From CAWEWH01 sp963812775 (GTDB lineage: Bacteria; Pseudomonadota; Alphaproteobacteria; Rhizobiales; Beijerinckiaceae): a stretch of 64,000 nt of DNA. Position numbers and translations under genes: made by a program. The DNA lies in assembly GCA_963812775.1 (NCBI GenBank), contig CAWEWH010000006.1, positions 1 through 64,000 of the forward strand. The letters run 5' to 3'. How positions within the stretch are numbered: the stretch's first letter is position 1; every line of letters starts with the position of its first letter. Below, in pieces: positions 8,034-18,083 of this stretch. The notes beneath the pieces are model-generated. The model was not told the DNA's origin, did not search any database, and was given only the letters and a program-made list of their open reading frames with translations.

Positions 8034-9085
8034 TATGCCGGTGACGACAACCGCTTGTCGTTCGCCTGCTCGCTGCTGGCGGCGATGTGCGCCTTGAGCT
8101 CCTCGAGGGAGCCGAAGCGGAACACGCCCTCGGGCGTGTCGGCCTCGATGGAGCCGTCGGCATACATCACATAGACGGTGCCGTTGGAGCGATAGGTGCC
8201 GACGATGGCGGTGCTTTCCTTGGCCGGCTCACCGGCAGGCTTCCCCGATTGCGGCCGGCCAGAGGCGGCGCCCGGCGCGTCGTCGCCCGGCATCTCGTCG
8301 CTAGGCATTTCCTCGCCCAGCACCTGCCAGCCCGGCGATGTGCCCGTCCCTGCCGCGCCGTTCTGCACGTCCGGCGCCTCCTCGCTGCGCAGCATGTCGG
8401 GTGGGAGCGGCAGCGTAGGCTCGACCCTTTCCCCTTTTCCGTGCGGTCGCGGCGCGGCGTCCGGATCGTCGGACTTGGTGCGCTTCTTGGCCTTGGCGCG
8501 CGAAGCTTCCAGCAGAGCGCGGGGCGAAAAGTCCGGAAACACCGGCGGCGCCTTGTCGACCGGCTCGACCGCGCTTGCCTCATCGTCCGCCTCAAGCTTG
8601 GCCGTGAGCGGCGGCTCGGCATCCGGAGGTGCGGCGGCATCACGCGGCGGCAGGCCAAAGCCAGACGGCGCCGCAGGCGCATCGACCGGCTTTGCCGGGC
8701 GCGACCAGGACGGCTCCCTGACCGACGGCTCCTTGACGGCCGGCTCCTTGAAGGCCGGCTCCTTGAAGGCCGGCTCCTTGACCGCAGGCGGCACAAGCTC
8801 CGCCTCGGCTCGCGCCTCAGCCGGCGGAAGGTTCTCGAAGGGGGAAAGCTCCTGATCGGCCACGTCGTCCAGCGGATGGGCGGCTTCGAGCCGATCCGGC
8901 AGGGAGCGCAGCTCGCGCAGGATGAAGGCAAGCGCAAGCACAAGCACGCCGCCCGTCGAGGCGACGGTGCCGGCGATGACCATGGCCCAGCCACTCTCGA
9001 AGCCAATGCCCTCGCTGCCGCCGGCAATGGCAACGAGGCCGGCGACAACCATCGCCAGCGCGACAACGATCAGCGCGATAACCAT
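8033..9085 (-). CDS. Membrane-anchored hypothetical protein with proline-rich repeats
   Basis: 350-residue protein not assigned to a named family. Two hydrophobic segments (about residues 3-25 and 33-56, the latter including VLVLALAFILREL) are followed by a long acidic, Pro/Ala-rich cytoplasmic or periplasmic linker. The linker contains five tandem (V/F)(K/R)EP(A/S) units at about residues 100-126 and a shorter EEMPSDEMPGDDAPG repeat. The C-terminal 45 residues look folded (STAIVGTYRSNGTVYVMYAD and FRFGSLEELKAHI) and are probably the conserved part. It converges with the S9 peptidase gene. The architecture of an anchored, flexible tether with a small domain resembles a scaffold, but no function can be claimed. 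Confidence 0.75.
   Translation of the reverse strand: MVIALIVVALAMVVAGLVAIAGGSEGIGFESGWAMVIAGTVASTGGVLVLALAFILRELRSLPDRLEAAHPLDDVADQELSPFENLPPAEARAEAELVPPAVKEPAFKEPAFKEPAVKEPSVREPSWSRPAKPVDAPAAPSGFGLPPRDAAAPPDAEPPLTAKLEADDEASAVEPVDKAPPVFPDFSPRALLEASRAKAKKRTKSDDPDAAPRPHGKGERVEPTLPLPPDMLRSEEAPDVQNGAAGTGTSPGWQVLGEEMPSDEMPGDDAPGAASGRPQSGKPAGEPAKESTAIVGTYRSNGTVYVMYADGSIEADTPEGVFRFGSLEELKAHIAASSEQANDKRLSSPA
8711..8790. repeat. 15-bp tandem repeat inside hypothetical gene
   Basis: About five imperfect copies of a 15-base unit of the form GGCTCCTTGA(A/C)GGCC encode the repeated KEPA/KEPS pentapeptides on the minus strand. The central copies are nearly identical, so copy number may vary between strains. 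Confidence 0.75.
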
Positions 9086-9254
9086 CCGTCCGCCTCAACT
9101 CACTCGGGCGCCGACGACATTCCCCAAAAAGGGCCGCGGCACACCCCTAGCAACAACATAAATAATGGAGTGTCAGTCCCTTGGCCAGCGAGGGCGGGTT
9201 GCAGGTGCGGCGCGAGGCCGCTAACAACCCTCAATCAGTCCGATGGAGAGGCCC

Positions 9255-9854
9255 ATGCCGTTTTCCCTGCCCGCGCTCCCTTACGCCTACGACGCGCTTC
9301 AGCCCTACATGTCCAAGGAGACGCTGGAGTTCCATCACGACAAGCACCACCAGGCCTATGTCGACAACGGCAACAAGCTGCTGGCCGGGTCGGGCCTCGA
9401 GAGCAAGAGCCTCGAAGAGGTGGTGAAAGGCGCCTTCAACAAGAACCAGGCCCTCTTCAATAATGCCGGCCAGCACTACAACCACGTTCACTTCTGGCAG
9501 TGGATGAAGCCGAAAGGCGGCGGCAAGCTGCCCGGCGCGCTGGAGAAGAAAATCGTCGCCGATCTCGGCTCGGTGGACAAGATGAAGGAAGATTTCATCC
9601 AGGCCGGCGTCGGCCAGTTCGGCTCCGGCTGGGCATGGCTTGCAGTCCAGAACGGCAAGATCGCGGTGATGAAGACGGCCAACGGCGAGAGCCCGCTCGT
9701 GCACGGCGCCAAGCCGATCCTCGGCGTCGACGTGTGGGAGCACTCCTACTACATCGACTATCGCAACCGCCGCCCCGACTATCTGAAAGCCTTCATCGAG
9801 AACCTGGTGAACTGGGAGCACGTCGAGAAGATGCTGGCCGAGGCCAACGCCTGA
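9255..9854 (+). CDS. sodB: Superoxide dismutase, Fe type
   Basis: 199-residue cytoplasmic iron/manganese superoxide dismutase that converts superoxide to hydrogen peroxide and oxygen. The metal ligands are visible as His27 in LEFHHDKHH, His in GQHYNHVHFW, and Asp and His in GVDVWEHSYY. The active-site FGSGWAWL and the final helix YLKAFIENLVNWEHVE are also present. The start ATG 9255 (MPFSLPALPY) has GAGAGG upstream; the ATG at 9243 adds only four residues. The alphaproteobacterial WMKPKGGG loop suggests Fe or cambialistic use, and metal preference cannot be fixed from the sequence. It is monocistronic, with a convergent deacetylase gene downstream. Confidence 0.95.
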   Translation: MPFSLPALPYAYDALQPYMSKETLEFHHDKHHQAYVDNGNKLLAGSGLESKSLEEVVKGAFNKNQALFNNAGQHYNHVHFWQWMKPKGGGKLPGALEKKIVADLGSVDKMKEDFIQAGVGQFGSGWAWLAVQNGKIAVMKTANGESPLVHGAKPILGVDVWEHSYYIDYRNRRPDYLKAFIENLVNWEHVEKMLAEANA

Positions 9855-9884
9855 CGGCAGCGTCGCGAGGCGGCGCCCGCGCCC

Positions 9885-10742
9885 TCATCCCCAGGACGGC
9901 GCGGGCAGCAGACGAGCGGCCGCGCAGACGTCGAGAAAACGCGAGGACGCGAAGAACGCCAGTTCCTGCCCTCGCGTCGCCACGATGGGGTCGAGGCGGC
10001 GCAGCTCATCGTCCGGCCGCCCCGGGTGGCACATGACGAGATGGCGCGGCCCGGCCTCCAAGAGATAGCGCGCGAAATCGGCCCCGTAGTCGCGCGCCGG
10101 ATCGAAGGGGCTGACCCCCGCGAAGCCGTCATTGGTTCGAAACCCCGCCGCGCGGGCCGCCTCAGCGAACCCGAAGGCAAGCCCGGCGATGACCATGGCT
10201 TTGAGGGGCGCGACACCGCGGCGCATGATGGTGCGTTGGCGCTCGGCGGGATTGCGCAGCCACGTGTCCTTCAAGCCGCGTTTGCCGAGCTGCGCGATCA
10301 CGGCTGCCCGAATGCCGGGCAGGACATGGACGTGCTGGTGGCCGTCGACGAAATCCGGGGGCCGTCCGAGCGCCTCGCTGAAGGCATCGACCTGCCGGCC
10401 GATCTCGCCTGCCACCTCGTCGTGCGGCAGCCGGCCGATCAAGGCCAGCCGCGTCAGCTCGCCGAGGCTCGGCAGGCTTCCGGCCGGCGCCAGGCGCGGC
10501 AGGCCGGCGAGCGGCTCGGCGAGCGTGAGGTTGACGTGCAGACCGACCGACAGCCCGCGCAGCCCGGCGAGCTCGCGCGCCAGGCGCGGCCAATGGGGGC
10601 GGGTGACCATGGCGCTGGTGGCCGAGATGCGGTGGTCGCCGGCGAGCTCCAAAATGCCCCTGCTCACACCTTCCGTGATGGCAAAATCGTCGGCGCAAAG
10701 GATAAAGGGCCGGACGGGCGCGAGTGCGGGCTTGTCGTTCAT
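9885..10742 (-). CDS. ChbG/HpnK family carbohydrate deacetylase
   Basis: 285-residue YdjC-fold deacetylase. The metal-binding motifs are present in order: CADDFAIT near the N-terminus, GLHVNLT, then DGHQHVHVLPGI, with MCHPG near the end. Relatives deacetylate chito-oligosaccharides (ChbG) or the N-acetylglucosaminyl-bacteriohopanetetrol intermediate of hopanoid synthesis (HpnK). The start at 10742 (MNDKPALAPV) is preferred over the upstream in-frame ATG at 10781. It is divergent from a GT2 glycosyltransferase gene, a neighbour pairing that fits lipid-linked sugar modification. The substrate is inference. Confidence 0.88.
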   Translation of the reverse strand: MNDKPALAPVRPFILCADDFAITEGVSRGILELAGDHRISATSAMVTRPHWPRLARELAGLRGLSVGLHVNLTLAEPLAGLPRLAPAGSLPSLGELTRLALIGRLPHDEVAGEIGRQVDAFSEALGRPPDFVDGHQHVHVLPGIRAAVIAQLGKRGLKDTWLRNPAERQRTIMRRGVAPLKAMVIAGLAFGFAEAARAAGFRTNDGFAGVSPFDPARDYGADFARYLLEAGPRHLVMCHPGRPDDELRRLDPIVATRGQELAFFASSRFLDVCAAARLLPAPSWG

Positions 10743-10871
10743 TGCGTTTCCAGGCCCCGGCAACCTATCTCTCTTGAGCAACGGGGCAAACTCGGCTCTT
10801 GATGCGCGTGCCCGTGCTGGGTCGTCATCTCATTCGGACCGGCGCATGCCAGCCGCGCGAGGAGATCCATC

Positions 10872-11877
10872 TTGGCCGACCCTTCGCCGCCCGCACAGAT
10901 CGACCTCAGCGTGGTCGTGCCGGTGTTCAACGAGGCCGCCAATGTCGGGCCGCTATGCGCGCGGCTCGAGGCGGCGCTCTCCCGCCTCACGCCGCGCTAC
11001 GAGATCCTGTTCGTCGATGACGGCAGCCGCGACGACACGCTCGCGCGCGTGCGCGCCGAGAACGCCAAGGACCGGCGCATCGGCATCCTCTCGCTCAGCC
11101 GCAATTTCGGCAAGGAGATCGCCATCGCGGCCGGCCTCGACAACGCCCGCGGCAAGGCCGTCGTCATCATGGACGCCGATCTGCAGCACCCGCCCGAGAT
11201 GATCGAGGCCATGGTGGAGAAATGGCGCGAAGGCTACGCCATGGTGTATGGCGAGCGCGGCAGCCGCGCCGAGGAAGGACCGCTGCGCCGCGGCTTGGCG
11301 CGGGCCTTCTATCGCCTGTTCCGGGTGTTCGGCGAGACGCCGCTTCCCGAGGGGGCGGGCGATTTCCGCCTCATCGACCGCAGGGGCGTCGAGGCGCTGA
11401 AAGCCATGGGCGAACGCGCCCGCTTCTCCAAGGGCCTGTATGCCTGGATCGGCTTCTCGTCGGTCGGCGTGCCCTTCACGGTGGCGGAGCGCGCCCATGG
11501 CCGCTCCAAGTGGAACCTCCGCAAGCTCGTCCGCTTCGCCTTCGACGGCATCACCTCGTTCTCGACCGTGCCGCTCAGGGTGTGGACCTATATCGGCCTC
11601 GTCATCTCGCTGTTCTCCATCGGCACCGCCGCCTACTTCCTGGTGCGCACGCTGCTCTACGGCGCGGACGTGCCCGGCTATCCGTCGCTGATCGTCTCGG
11701 TGACGTTCTTCTCGGGCATCCAGCTCATGTCGCTCGGCATCATCGGCGAATATGTCGGGCGTATCTTCGCCGAGGTGAAGCGGCGGCCGCTCTACATCGT
11801 GGCCGAGCGCATCGAGCCCGACGTCGCGACCGAGCGCGACCCCGCCGCGCCTTCCGGCCGGCGCCGGTTCCGCCTGA
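10872..11877 (+). CDS. GT2 family glycosyltransferase, polyprenyl-phosphate type (3' end frameshifted)
   Basis: Glycosyltransferase of the DPM1/GtrB/ArnC group, which moves a sugar from a nucleotide donor to polyprenyl phosphate at the inner membrane. It has VVPVFNEAANV, FVDDGSRDDT, the DAD motif in IMDADLQHPPE and two C-terminal transmembrane helices (about residues 240-305). The start is TTG 10872 after GAGGAG. As written, the frame runs straight into murJ. However, a TGA at 11875-11877 overlaps the murJ ATG as TGATG in the neighbouring frame, so one indel between about 11800 and 11875 probably removed the real stop. A true GT2-MurJ fusion is unlikely. Confidence 0.85.
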
Positions 11878-13412
11878 TGCTGAGGAACATCCTCTCGGTC
11901 GGCGGCTTCACGCTCTTGTCGCGCCTCACCGGCTTCGTCCGCGACGTGATGATGGCGGCCGTGATGGGCGCCGGACCCGTCGCCGACGCCTTCGTGGTGG
12001 CGTTCCGGCTGCCCAACCATTTCCGCGCCATTTTCGGCGAGGGTGCCTTCAACGCCGCCTTCGTGCCGTCCTATGCGCGCCTGCGCGAGACGCGGCCGAA
12101 CGGCGGCGGCCGAGCTTTTCGCCAACGGCGTGAGACCGTCATGCTCGCCGTGCAGGTCGTCATCCTGGTCGTGGCGCTTCGTCGCCATGCCCTGGCTCGT
12201 CAGCCTCTTGGCGCCGGGCTTCTCGGCCGATCCGGCGAAGTTCGACCTCGCCGTGACCCTGACGCGCATCACCTTCCCGTATCTGCTGTTCATCACGCTG
12301 GTGACGCTGGTCGTCGGGCAAGCTCAACGCCGCCGACCGCTTCGCGGCGGCGGCCGGCGCGCCGGTGCTGCTCAACCTGTCGCTCATCGTCGCGCTCGCG
12401 CTGGCCTTCCTGTTCCCGACCGCCGGCCACGCGGCCGCCTGTGGGCGTGGCGGCGGCGGGCGTGCTCGAACTCGTGCTGGTCCTCGTCGCGGCCGAGCGC
12501 GCCGGCATCGGCGCGCGTCTCGGCGGACCGCGACGCGACGCCGACATGGTCGTGTTCCTCAAGGCGCTCGGCCCGGCCATCATCGGCTCGGCGGGCGTGC
12601 CGATCGCCGTCTTCGCCGACACCATCATCGCCGTCGCTCCTGCCGTCCGGCGACCGTCGCCGTCCATGTGGTACGCGGAGCGGCTCTACCAGCTTCCCGT
12701 CGGCGTCGTCGGCATCGCGGCCGGCACCGTGCGTGCTGCCCGCCATGAGCCGCAGGATCGCGGCCGGCGATGTGGCGGCGCGCATGCCGCGCAGAACCGC
12801 GCCATGGCGCTGACGCTTGGCGCTGGCGACGCCCTTCGCCGTCGGCTTCTTCCTGTCGTGCCAGACCTCATCATGCTGCGCTGTTCCGGCGCGGCGCCTT
12901 CACCGACGCGGACGCCGCCGCCGCCGGCGCCGTGCTGGCCGCCTACGCGATCGCCATCCCGGCGATCGTGCTGATCCGCTCGGCGGTGGCGAGCTTCTTC
13001 TCGCGCTCCGACACGACGACGCCGCTCATCGCCGCGCTGATCGCGGTGGCCGCCAACGTCGCGCTCAAGATCGTGCTGGCGGCCCGCCTCGGCGCCGCCG
13101 GCCTGGCGCTCGCCACGGCGGCGGGAGCGTGGATCAACGTCTTCCTCCTCGCGGTCCTGGCGCATCGCCGCGACTGGATGTCGTTGAGCGCGGAATTCGT
13201 GAGGACGGTCGCGGCGATCGTCGTGGCGGCGGCGGCGCTTGCGGCCGTCACGATCGGGCTCGCGCCGGTGGTGGCCAGGATGACGGCGGCGATGACCGTC
13301 TGGCGGGAGCGAGACGCGGCTCGTGCTCCTCGCGCTTGCCGGCGCCATCGTGTATGGCGGCGCGCTCCTCGCCATGCTGAGGATCACGAAGGTCAATCTC
13401 AGGCGGATGTGA
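11877..13412 (+). pseudogene. murJ: MurJ lipid II flippase (MviN), many frameshifts
   Basis: The N-terminus MLRNILSVGGFTLLSRLTGF, the segment ADAFVVAFRLPNHFRAIF and later FRRGAFTDADA are diagnostic of MurJ/MviN. This 14-helix protein flips lipid II for peptidoglycan synthesis. The coding sequence switches frame about a dozen times between 12100 and 13330. Most switches are single inserted bases (such as an extra T near 12180 and extra G or C bases near 12315 and 12635-12665), and at least one is a deleted G near 12883. No internal stop-codon decay is seen and the rebuilt protein is full length, ending VNLRRM at 13409. MurJ is normally essential, so a badly read stretch of DNA is more likely than a dead gene. 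It overlaps the next gene by TGATG. Confidence 0.85.
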
Positions 13413-14074
13413 TGGCCTCTGCGACGATCTACGTGTTTGACGCCTATGGCACGCTGTTCGACGTGCATGCGGCGGTGCGCGCCAATCGCGACGCCGTTGG
13501 GCGAGAGGCGGAGCGCCTGTCCGAATTGTGGCGCATGAAGCAGCTCGAATATACCTGGGTGCGCTCGCTCGCGGACGCCTACGAGGATTTTCAGGACTGC
13601 ACCGCCGGGGCGCTCGACTGGGCGGCGCGCGCGGCGGGCGTCGAGCTCTCGGACAATCTCAGGGCGCGACTGCTGGCCGCCTACGACACGCTCGCCGCCT
13701 TCCCGGAGGTGAAGAGCGTGCTTGCCGCCTTGAAGCAGCGCGGCGCGCGCAACGCCATTCTGTCCAACGGCACGCCCGGCATGCTGGCCAAGGCGGTGCG
13801 CTCGGCCGGCATCGAGTCCGTTCTCGACGCGGTGATCTCGGTCGACCCGCAGCGCGTCTTCAAGACCGCTGCGCGGGTCTATGCCACCGTCACCGAGCGC
13901 TACGGCGTCAAGCCGGGCGAAATCTCGTTCCAGTCGTCGAACCGCTGGGACATCGCCGGTGCCAAGAAATTCGGCTTCCGCTGCGTGTGGATCAACCGGG
14001 CCGGGGCGCCCGACGAGTATCTCGACCTGCCGCCCGACCGCACCCTGCGCTCGCTCGAGGGACTGCTGGATTGA
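13412..14074 (+). CDS. Haloacid dehalogenase, type II
   Basis: 220-residue HAD-superfamily hydrolase closest to L-2-haloacid dehalogenases. The nucleophile is Asp10 in YVFDAYGTLFDV. LWRMKQLEYTWVRSL, the SNGTP motif II and a late lysine in VFKTAARVY follow, with SSNRWDIAGAKKFGF as the acidic motif. These match the dehalogenase subgroup rather than generic phosphatases. The enzyme would hydrolyse short-chain 2-haloalkanoates to hydroxy acids in the cytoplasm. The ATG at 13412 overlaps the murJ stop. The stop is three bases before that of the convergent DUF4440 gene. Confidence 0.88.
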   Translation: MASATIYVFDAYGTLFDVHAAVRANRDAVGREAERLSELWRMKQLEYTWVRSLADAYEDFQDCTAGALDWAARAAGVELSDNLRARLLAAYDTLAAFPEVKSVLAALKQRGARNAILSNGTPGMLAKAVRSAGIESVLDAVISVDPQRVFKTAARVYATVTERYGVKPGEISFQSSNRWDIAGAKKFGFRCVWINRAGAPDEYLDLPPDRTLRSLEGLLD

Positions 14075-14077
14075 GCC

Positions 14078-14533
14078 CTATTGCCGCGCCGTGTAGCGGG
14101 TCGCCTGACTCACCGCAATGCGCCAGCCGCCGTCGCCACGAACATAGACGGCGAGCCACTGGAAACGCGTGGAGCGGCCGGTGCGCGCGTCCTTGACCGG
14201 GCTGACGCCGGTCGCCACCGCCGTGTCGGCGCCATAGGCCTCGATCGACGATGTCCTCCTCGGCCGCCGTCTCGATACCCTCCTCGCCGCCGACGAGGCT
14301 GGCGATGCGCTCGCTCTTCAGATCGGTGCGGCCGGTGTCGCGGACGTGCTTGAAGTTGGCGGCGTAGAGCTGGTCGAGGGCTCTCGCGTCCTTGGCCCTC
14401 GACGGCGCCGCGCACCTTCTCGCGAAAGGCGAGGATGTCCTGCGTCAGGTCGGGCGAGCGCGTCTGCGCCACGGCGGCGGACCGCGGCGGCTAGCGCCGC
14501 GACAGCGGCCAGCAGGATCAGGCGCCGGCGCAT
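14078..14533 (-). CDS. Exported DUF4440/SnoaL-like protein (frameshifted)
   Basis: Small secreted protein with an N-terminal signal peptide (MRRRLILLAAVAALAAA). A DUF4440 (NTF2-like) domain follows, assembled from several frames: SPDLTQDILAFREKV, LYAANFKHVRDTGRTDL, then TRFQWLAVYVRGDGGWRIAV and the end SQATRYTARQ. At least three indels interrupt it (near 14478, 14395 and 14245). The ATG at 14533 overlaps the stop of the M20 peptidase gene as TGATG, so the two are translationally coupled. Ligand or activity unknown. Confidence 0.75.
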
Positions 14534-15957
14534 CAGCTGCGCCAGGGCCGCGAGGATGCGGGCCCAGCTCGCGCGTCCCCTTGTGGAAGCTCGTGAGGTC
14601 GTACTTCTCGTTGGGCGAATGGAGGCGGTCGTCGTCGAGGCCGAAGCCGACGAGCAGCGTGTCCAGCCCCAGCGTGCGCTTGAAGTCGATGACGATGGGG
14701 ATCGAGCCGCCGCTGCCGATGGTGATCGGCGCTCGCTGCCCCACTCGTCGAGCGAGCGCCGCCTTCGCTCTGACGAGCGCCGGCATGTCGTCGGGAAGCG
14801 CGATGGCCGGCAGCGAGCGAATGGTCGAGCGAACTCGGCCTCGCAGTCGGCCGGCAGCCGCTCGCTCACGAAGGCGCGGAAGGAGCTTGCGAATGGCCTG
14901 CCGGATTCTGGTCGCCGACCAGCCGGAAGGAGATCTTGGCGCTGGCCTCGGCGGCGATCACCGTCTTGGCGCCGACCCCCGTATAGCCGCCGATGATGCC
15001 GTTCACGTCGCAGGTCGGGCGCGACTGGATCTGCTCGATCACCATGCGGTCCTTCTCGCCGGCCGGCACCGTGAGACCGACGGGACCGAGAAACGACTCG
15101 GGCGTGAGATCGAGCGCCTGCCACTCGGCCTGCACCTGCGTGGGGGTCTCGGGCACGCCGTCATAGAAGCCCGGCACGCGTGATCGCGGCCGCTGTCGTC
15201 ATGGAGAGCGGCGATGATGCGCGCCAGCACGCGGACCGGATTCTGCGCCGCGCCGCCAAAAAGACCGGAATGCAGATCGCGGTCGGCGGCCTTGATGGTG
15301 ACCTCCTCGTAGACGAGGCCGCGCAACGCCGTGGTGATGGCCGGCGTCTGCGCGATCCCACATGCCGGTGTCGCAGACGAGCGCGAAGTCGGCTTTGAGC
15401 TCGCCCCGGTTCGCGGCGACGAATTCGGGCAGATGCTGCGAGCCGATCTCCTCCGAGCCCTCGATGAGCAGCGGTGACGCCGACAGGCAGCGTCCCGGTG
15501 ACCGCCTTCCAGGCGCGGCACGCCTCGATGAAGGTCATGACCTGGCCCTTGTCGTCGCAGGCGCCGCGCGCCGAGATCGCCTTGCGGCCGTCCGGCAGCG
15601 TGTTGATCTTCGGCTCGAAGGGTGGCGTCTGCCACAGGTCCAGAGGATCGACCGGCTGCACGTCGTAGTGGCCGTAGAACATGACGTGCGGGCCGCCGCC
15701 GTTGCGGCTGTGAGCGACGACCACCGGGTGGCCGGGCGTGTCTCGCACCTTCGCGTCGAAGCCGAGCCCCGCGAGATCGCGGTCAGCCATTCGGCCGCCT
15801 TGCGGCAATGCTCGGCATAGGCCGGATCGGTCGAGATCGAGGGGATGCGCAGCCAGGCGAAAAGGCGAGCGAGCGACGCCTCGATGTCGGCATCGATCTT
15901 GTCGAGGACGGCGTCGAGCGCCGTGGAGGTCGGTTGCTTGGTCGTTGTGTCGGTCAT
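14533..15957 (-). pseudogene. M20 family dipeptidase, many frameshifts
   Basis: Metallopeptidase of the M20 carnosinase-like dipeptidase group, rebuilt from at least six frame segments. The metal and catalytic motifs can be read: VMFYGHYDVQPVDP (His and Asp), GACDDKGQV (bridging Asp), EGSEEIGS (general base Glu and metal Glu), FALVCDTGMW and DLHSGLFGG. The C-terminal part has GSGGSIPIV and ends near SWARILAALAQ. The rebuilt length of about 470 residues equals the family norm, and no conserved block is missing, so sequencing indels are the simpler explanation. It follows the HerA-like gene in the same direction and overlaps the DUF4440 gene. Confidence 0.82.
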
Positions 15958-15961
15958 GGTT

Positions 15962-17589
15962 TCAGCGCCGTTTCTTGCCGCCGGATATCAGATCCGAGAT
16001 TTCGTAGAAATCATCCGATCCGGACGCCGAGCGGCTGCGTGAGCGGCGAGCCGGCCGGTCCGACACGGAGGCACCGCCGCCGCCCCCGCGGACCATGCCG
16101 CCCAGCGTGCCGCGCAGGATGGCGCGGCCGAGCTGCGTGCCGATGCTGCGCGCCGCCGAGGCGAGCACGTTGACGATGACCCGCTCGGTGACGCTGGCGC
16201 GACCGCCCTTGCGGCCGACCAGCACCTCGGAGACGCGATCGAGGAAACCGCCCGCCCGACGCTTTTCGCCTCGCGCCTGCTCCGGCGGCGAAGCGTCCCC
16301 GGCCGCCTCAGCCTTGCCTCTTCTGCAGCATCTCGAAGGCCGACTCGCGGTCGACCGTGGTGTCGTATTTGCCGCGCGCGCGGGCTCGCGGCCACGATCG
16401 CCTTGCGCTCATCGGCCGTCACCGGCCCGACGCGGCCGGCCGGCGGCGCGATCAAGGTGCGCTCGACCATGGAGGGCGTGCCCTTGCCTTCGAGCATCGA
16501 GACGAGCGCCTCGCCGACGCCGAGCTCGGTGATGACTTTGGCGACATCGAGCTGCGGGTTCTGGCGGAACGTCTCGGCCGCCGATCTCACGGCCTTCTGG
16601 TCGCGCGGCGTGAAGGCGCGCAGCGCGTGCTGGACGCGGTTGCCGAGCTGTCCCAGCACCGTCTCGGGAATGTCGAGCGGATTCTGCGTCACGAAATAGA
16701 CGCCGACGCCCTTGGAGCGGATGAGCCGCACGACGCGCTCGACCGCGTCGGCGAGCGCCTTCGGCGCGTCGGCGAACAGCAGATGCGCCTCGTCGAAGAA
16801 GAAGACGAGCTTCGGCTTGTCGAGATCGCCGACCTCGGGCAGCTCCTCGAACAGCTCCGACAGCAGCCACAACAGGAAAGTGGCGTAGAGGCGCGGATTC
16901 TCCATCAGCTTGTCGGCCGCGATGATGTTGACGGTGCCGCGCCCGTCGCGATCGACGCGCATCAGATCCCTGATGTCGAGAGCCGGCTCGCCGAAGAAGT
17001 GGTCGCCCTTCTGGTTCTCGATGACCAGCAATTGCCGCTGAATGGCGCCGACGGACGGCGTCGAGACGTTGCCGTAGGTCTGGGTCAGGCTCTTGGCGTT
17101 CTCGGCGATGAACGTCAGCAGGGCGCGCAAGTCCTTGAGATCGAGCAGCAATAGCCCCTGCTCGTCGGCGATGCGGAAGGCGATGTTGAGGACGCCCTCC
17201 TGCGTCTCGTTGAGGTCGAGGAGGCGCGACAGCAACAGCGGTCCCATCTCCGAGATGGTGGCGCGGATCGGATGTCCCTGCTCGCCGAACAAATCCCAGA
17301 ACACGACGGGGAACCGGTCGGGCACGTAGTCGAGGCCGAGTTCCTTGGCGCGCCTGACGAACGGCTCCTTGCCGTCGCCGGGCTGCGAGAGGCCCGAGAG
17401 ATCGCCCTTGATGTCGGCAGCGAAGACGCTGACCCCGGCCTTCGACAATCCTTCGGCGATCACCTGCAGCGTCACGGTCTTGCCGGTGCCGGTGGCGCCG
17501 GCCACGAGACCGTGCCGATTGGCGAGCTTGAGCGCGAGACGTTCCGGCTTGCCGCTCTTGCCCACCAGGATCGTGCCGTCGTCAGCCAT
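15962..17589 (-). CDS. HerA-like ATPase, DUF853 helicase family (frameshifted near 3' end)
   Basis: P-loop ATPase of the FtsK-HerA superfamily (DUF853, YjgR-like), about 540 residues. Walker A is GATGTGKT at residues 31-38. Walker B is KPKLVFFFDEAHLLF, and the arginine-rich C-terminal part of the core contains FVTQNPLDIPETVLGQLGNR. The start is ATG 17589 (MADDGTILVGK); the upstream ATG at 17616 is not conserved. After about 16390 the frame changes at least twice. The true C-terminus, with the glycine-rich GGMVRGGGGG, ends SDLISGGKKRR at 15962. Relatives are predicted DNA-translocating ATPases of unknown cellular role. Confidence 0.88.
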
Positions 17590-18083
17590 GTGTCGTCCCT
17601 CTCGCAGCGCTCGCAACCAACCGCGCTCACAATTTATAGGTCATCGGTTGCACCGTTGCCATACAGCCGTGAGAAAGCGAAGCGTGCACGCGCGGGGCGC
17701 TTGATTTTCGATAAGAACCGTCCGCAGAATGGCGCCGTCACTTGCTGCTCAACGGAATTTGCAGACCAACTGAGGGATATCGAGGCATTCGCAAAGGGCA
17801 AGACAGCCCCGAAGTGCAATTGTTGTCCCGATGCCGATTTCGCGTGACGGCGATCCGTTCCGGTCCGGCTGTCCCAGAGGGACGCTCGCGCCAGCCAACG
17901 ATGTTGTGCGCGTGCCGGTAGTTCATGAGTAAGTAAACCAGGGTGCCGCGCTCTGTTTGGGGAGACGCAGTACCGCTCGACTGATGGGGCGGCGCGATTG
18001 GGGCTCGCGCCAATGCTGGAGCCGCGGTGCGGCTTCGACGGCGTTTTGGGGAACGCCGTGAGAAAAAACTGGGAGGCTGACAG
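17590..18083. other. Intergenic region without a recognised gene
   Basis: 494 bp between the start of the HerA-like gene (minus) and the DUF4332 gene (plus). Short open frames exist on both strands, but none has a good start with ribosome-binding site or a recognisable protein. The stretch near 17640-17760 is somewhat AT-richer and may hold the divergent promoters. GGGAGG just before 18084 serves the downstream gene. Confidence 0.5.

Noticed and set aside
8711..8790. CRISPR-like direct repeats
   Set aside because: The repeats are contiguous 15-base coding units without spacers, translating to KEPA pentapeptides.
10120..10160. GGTTCGAAAC resembling a tRNA T-loop
   Set aside because: It lies inside the deacetylase coding sequence, and no acceptor, D or anticodon stems can be drawn around it.
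10872..12974. A genuine GT2-MurJ fusion protein of 700 residues
   Set aside because: The overlapping TGATG in the adjacent frame and the many indels downstream indicate a lost stop by an indel, and the second half is not MurJ in that frame.
17690..17847. Cys-rich plus-strand peptide ending CNCCPDADFA
   Set aside because: There is no ATG or GTG with ribosome-binding site in the intergenic part. The frame only continues from antisense of the HerA-like gene.
17738..18013. 91-codon minus-strand open frame in the intergenic region
   Set aside because: No ribosome-binding site, no domain-like composition and no similarity recognised.
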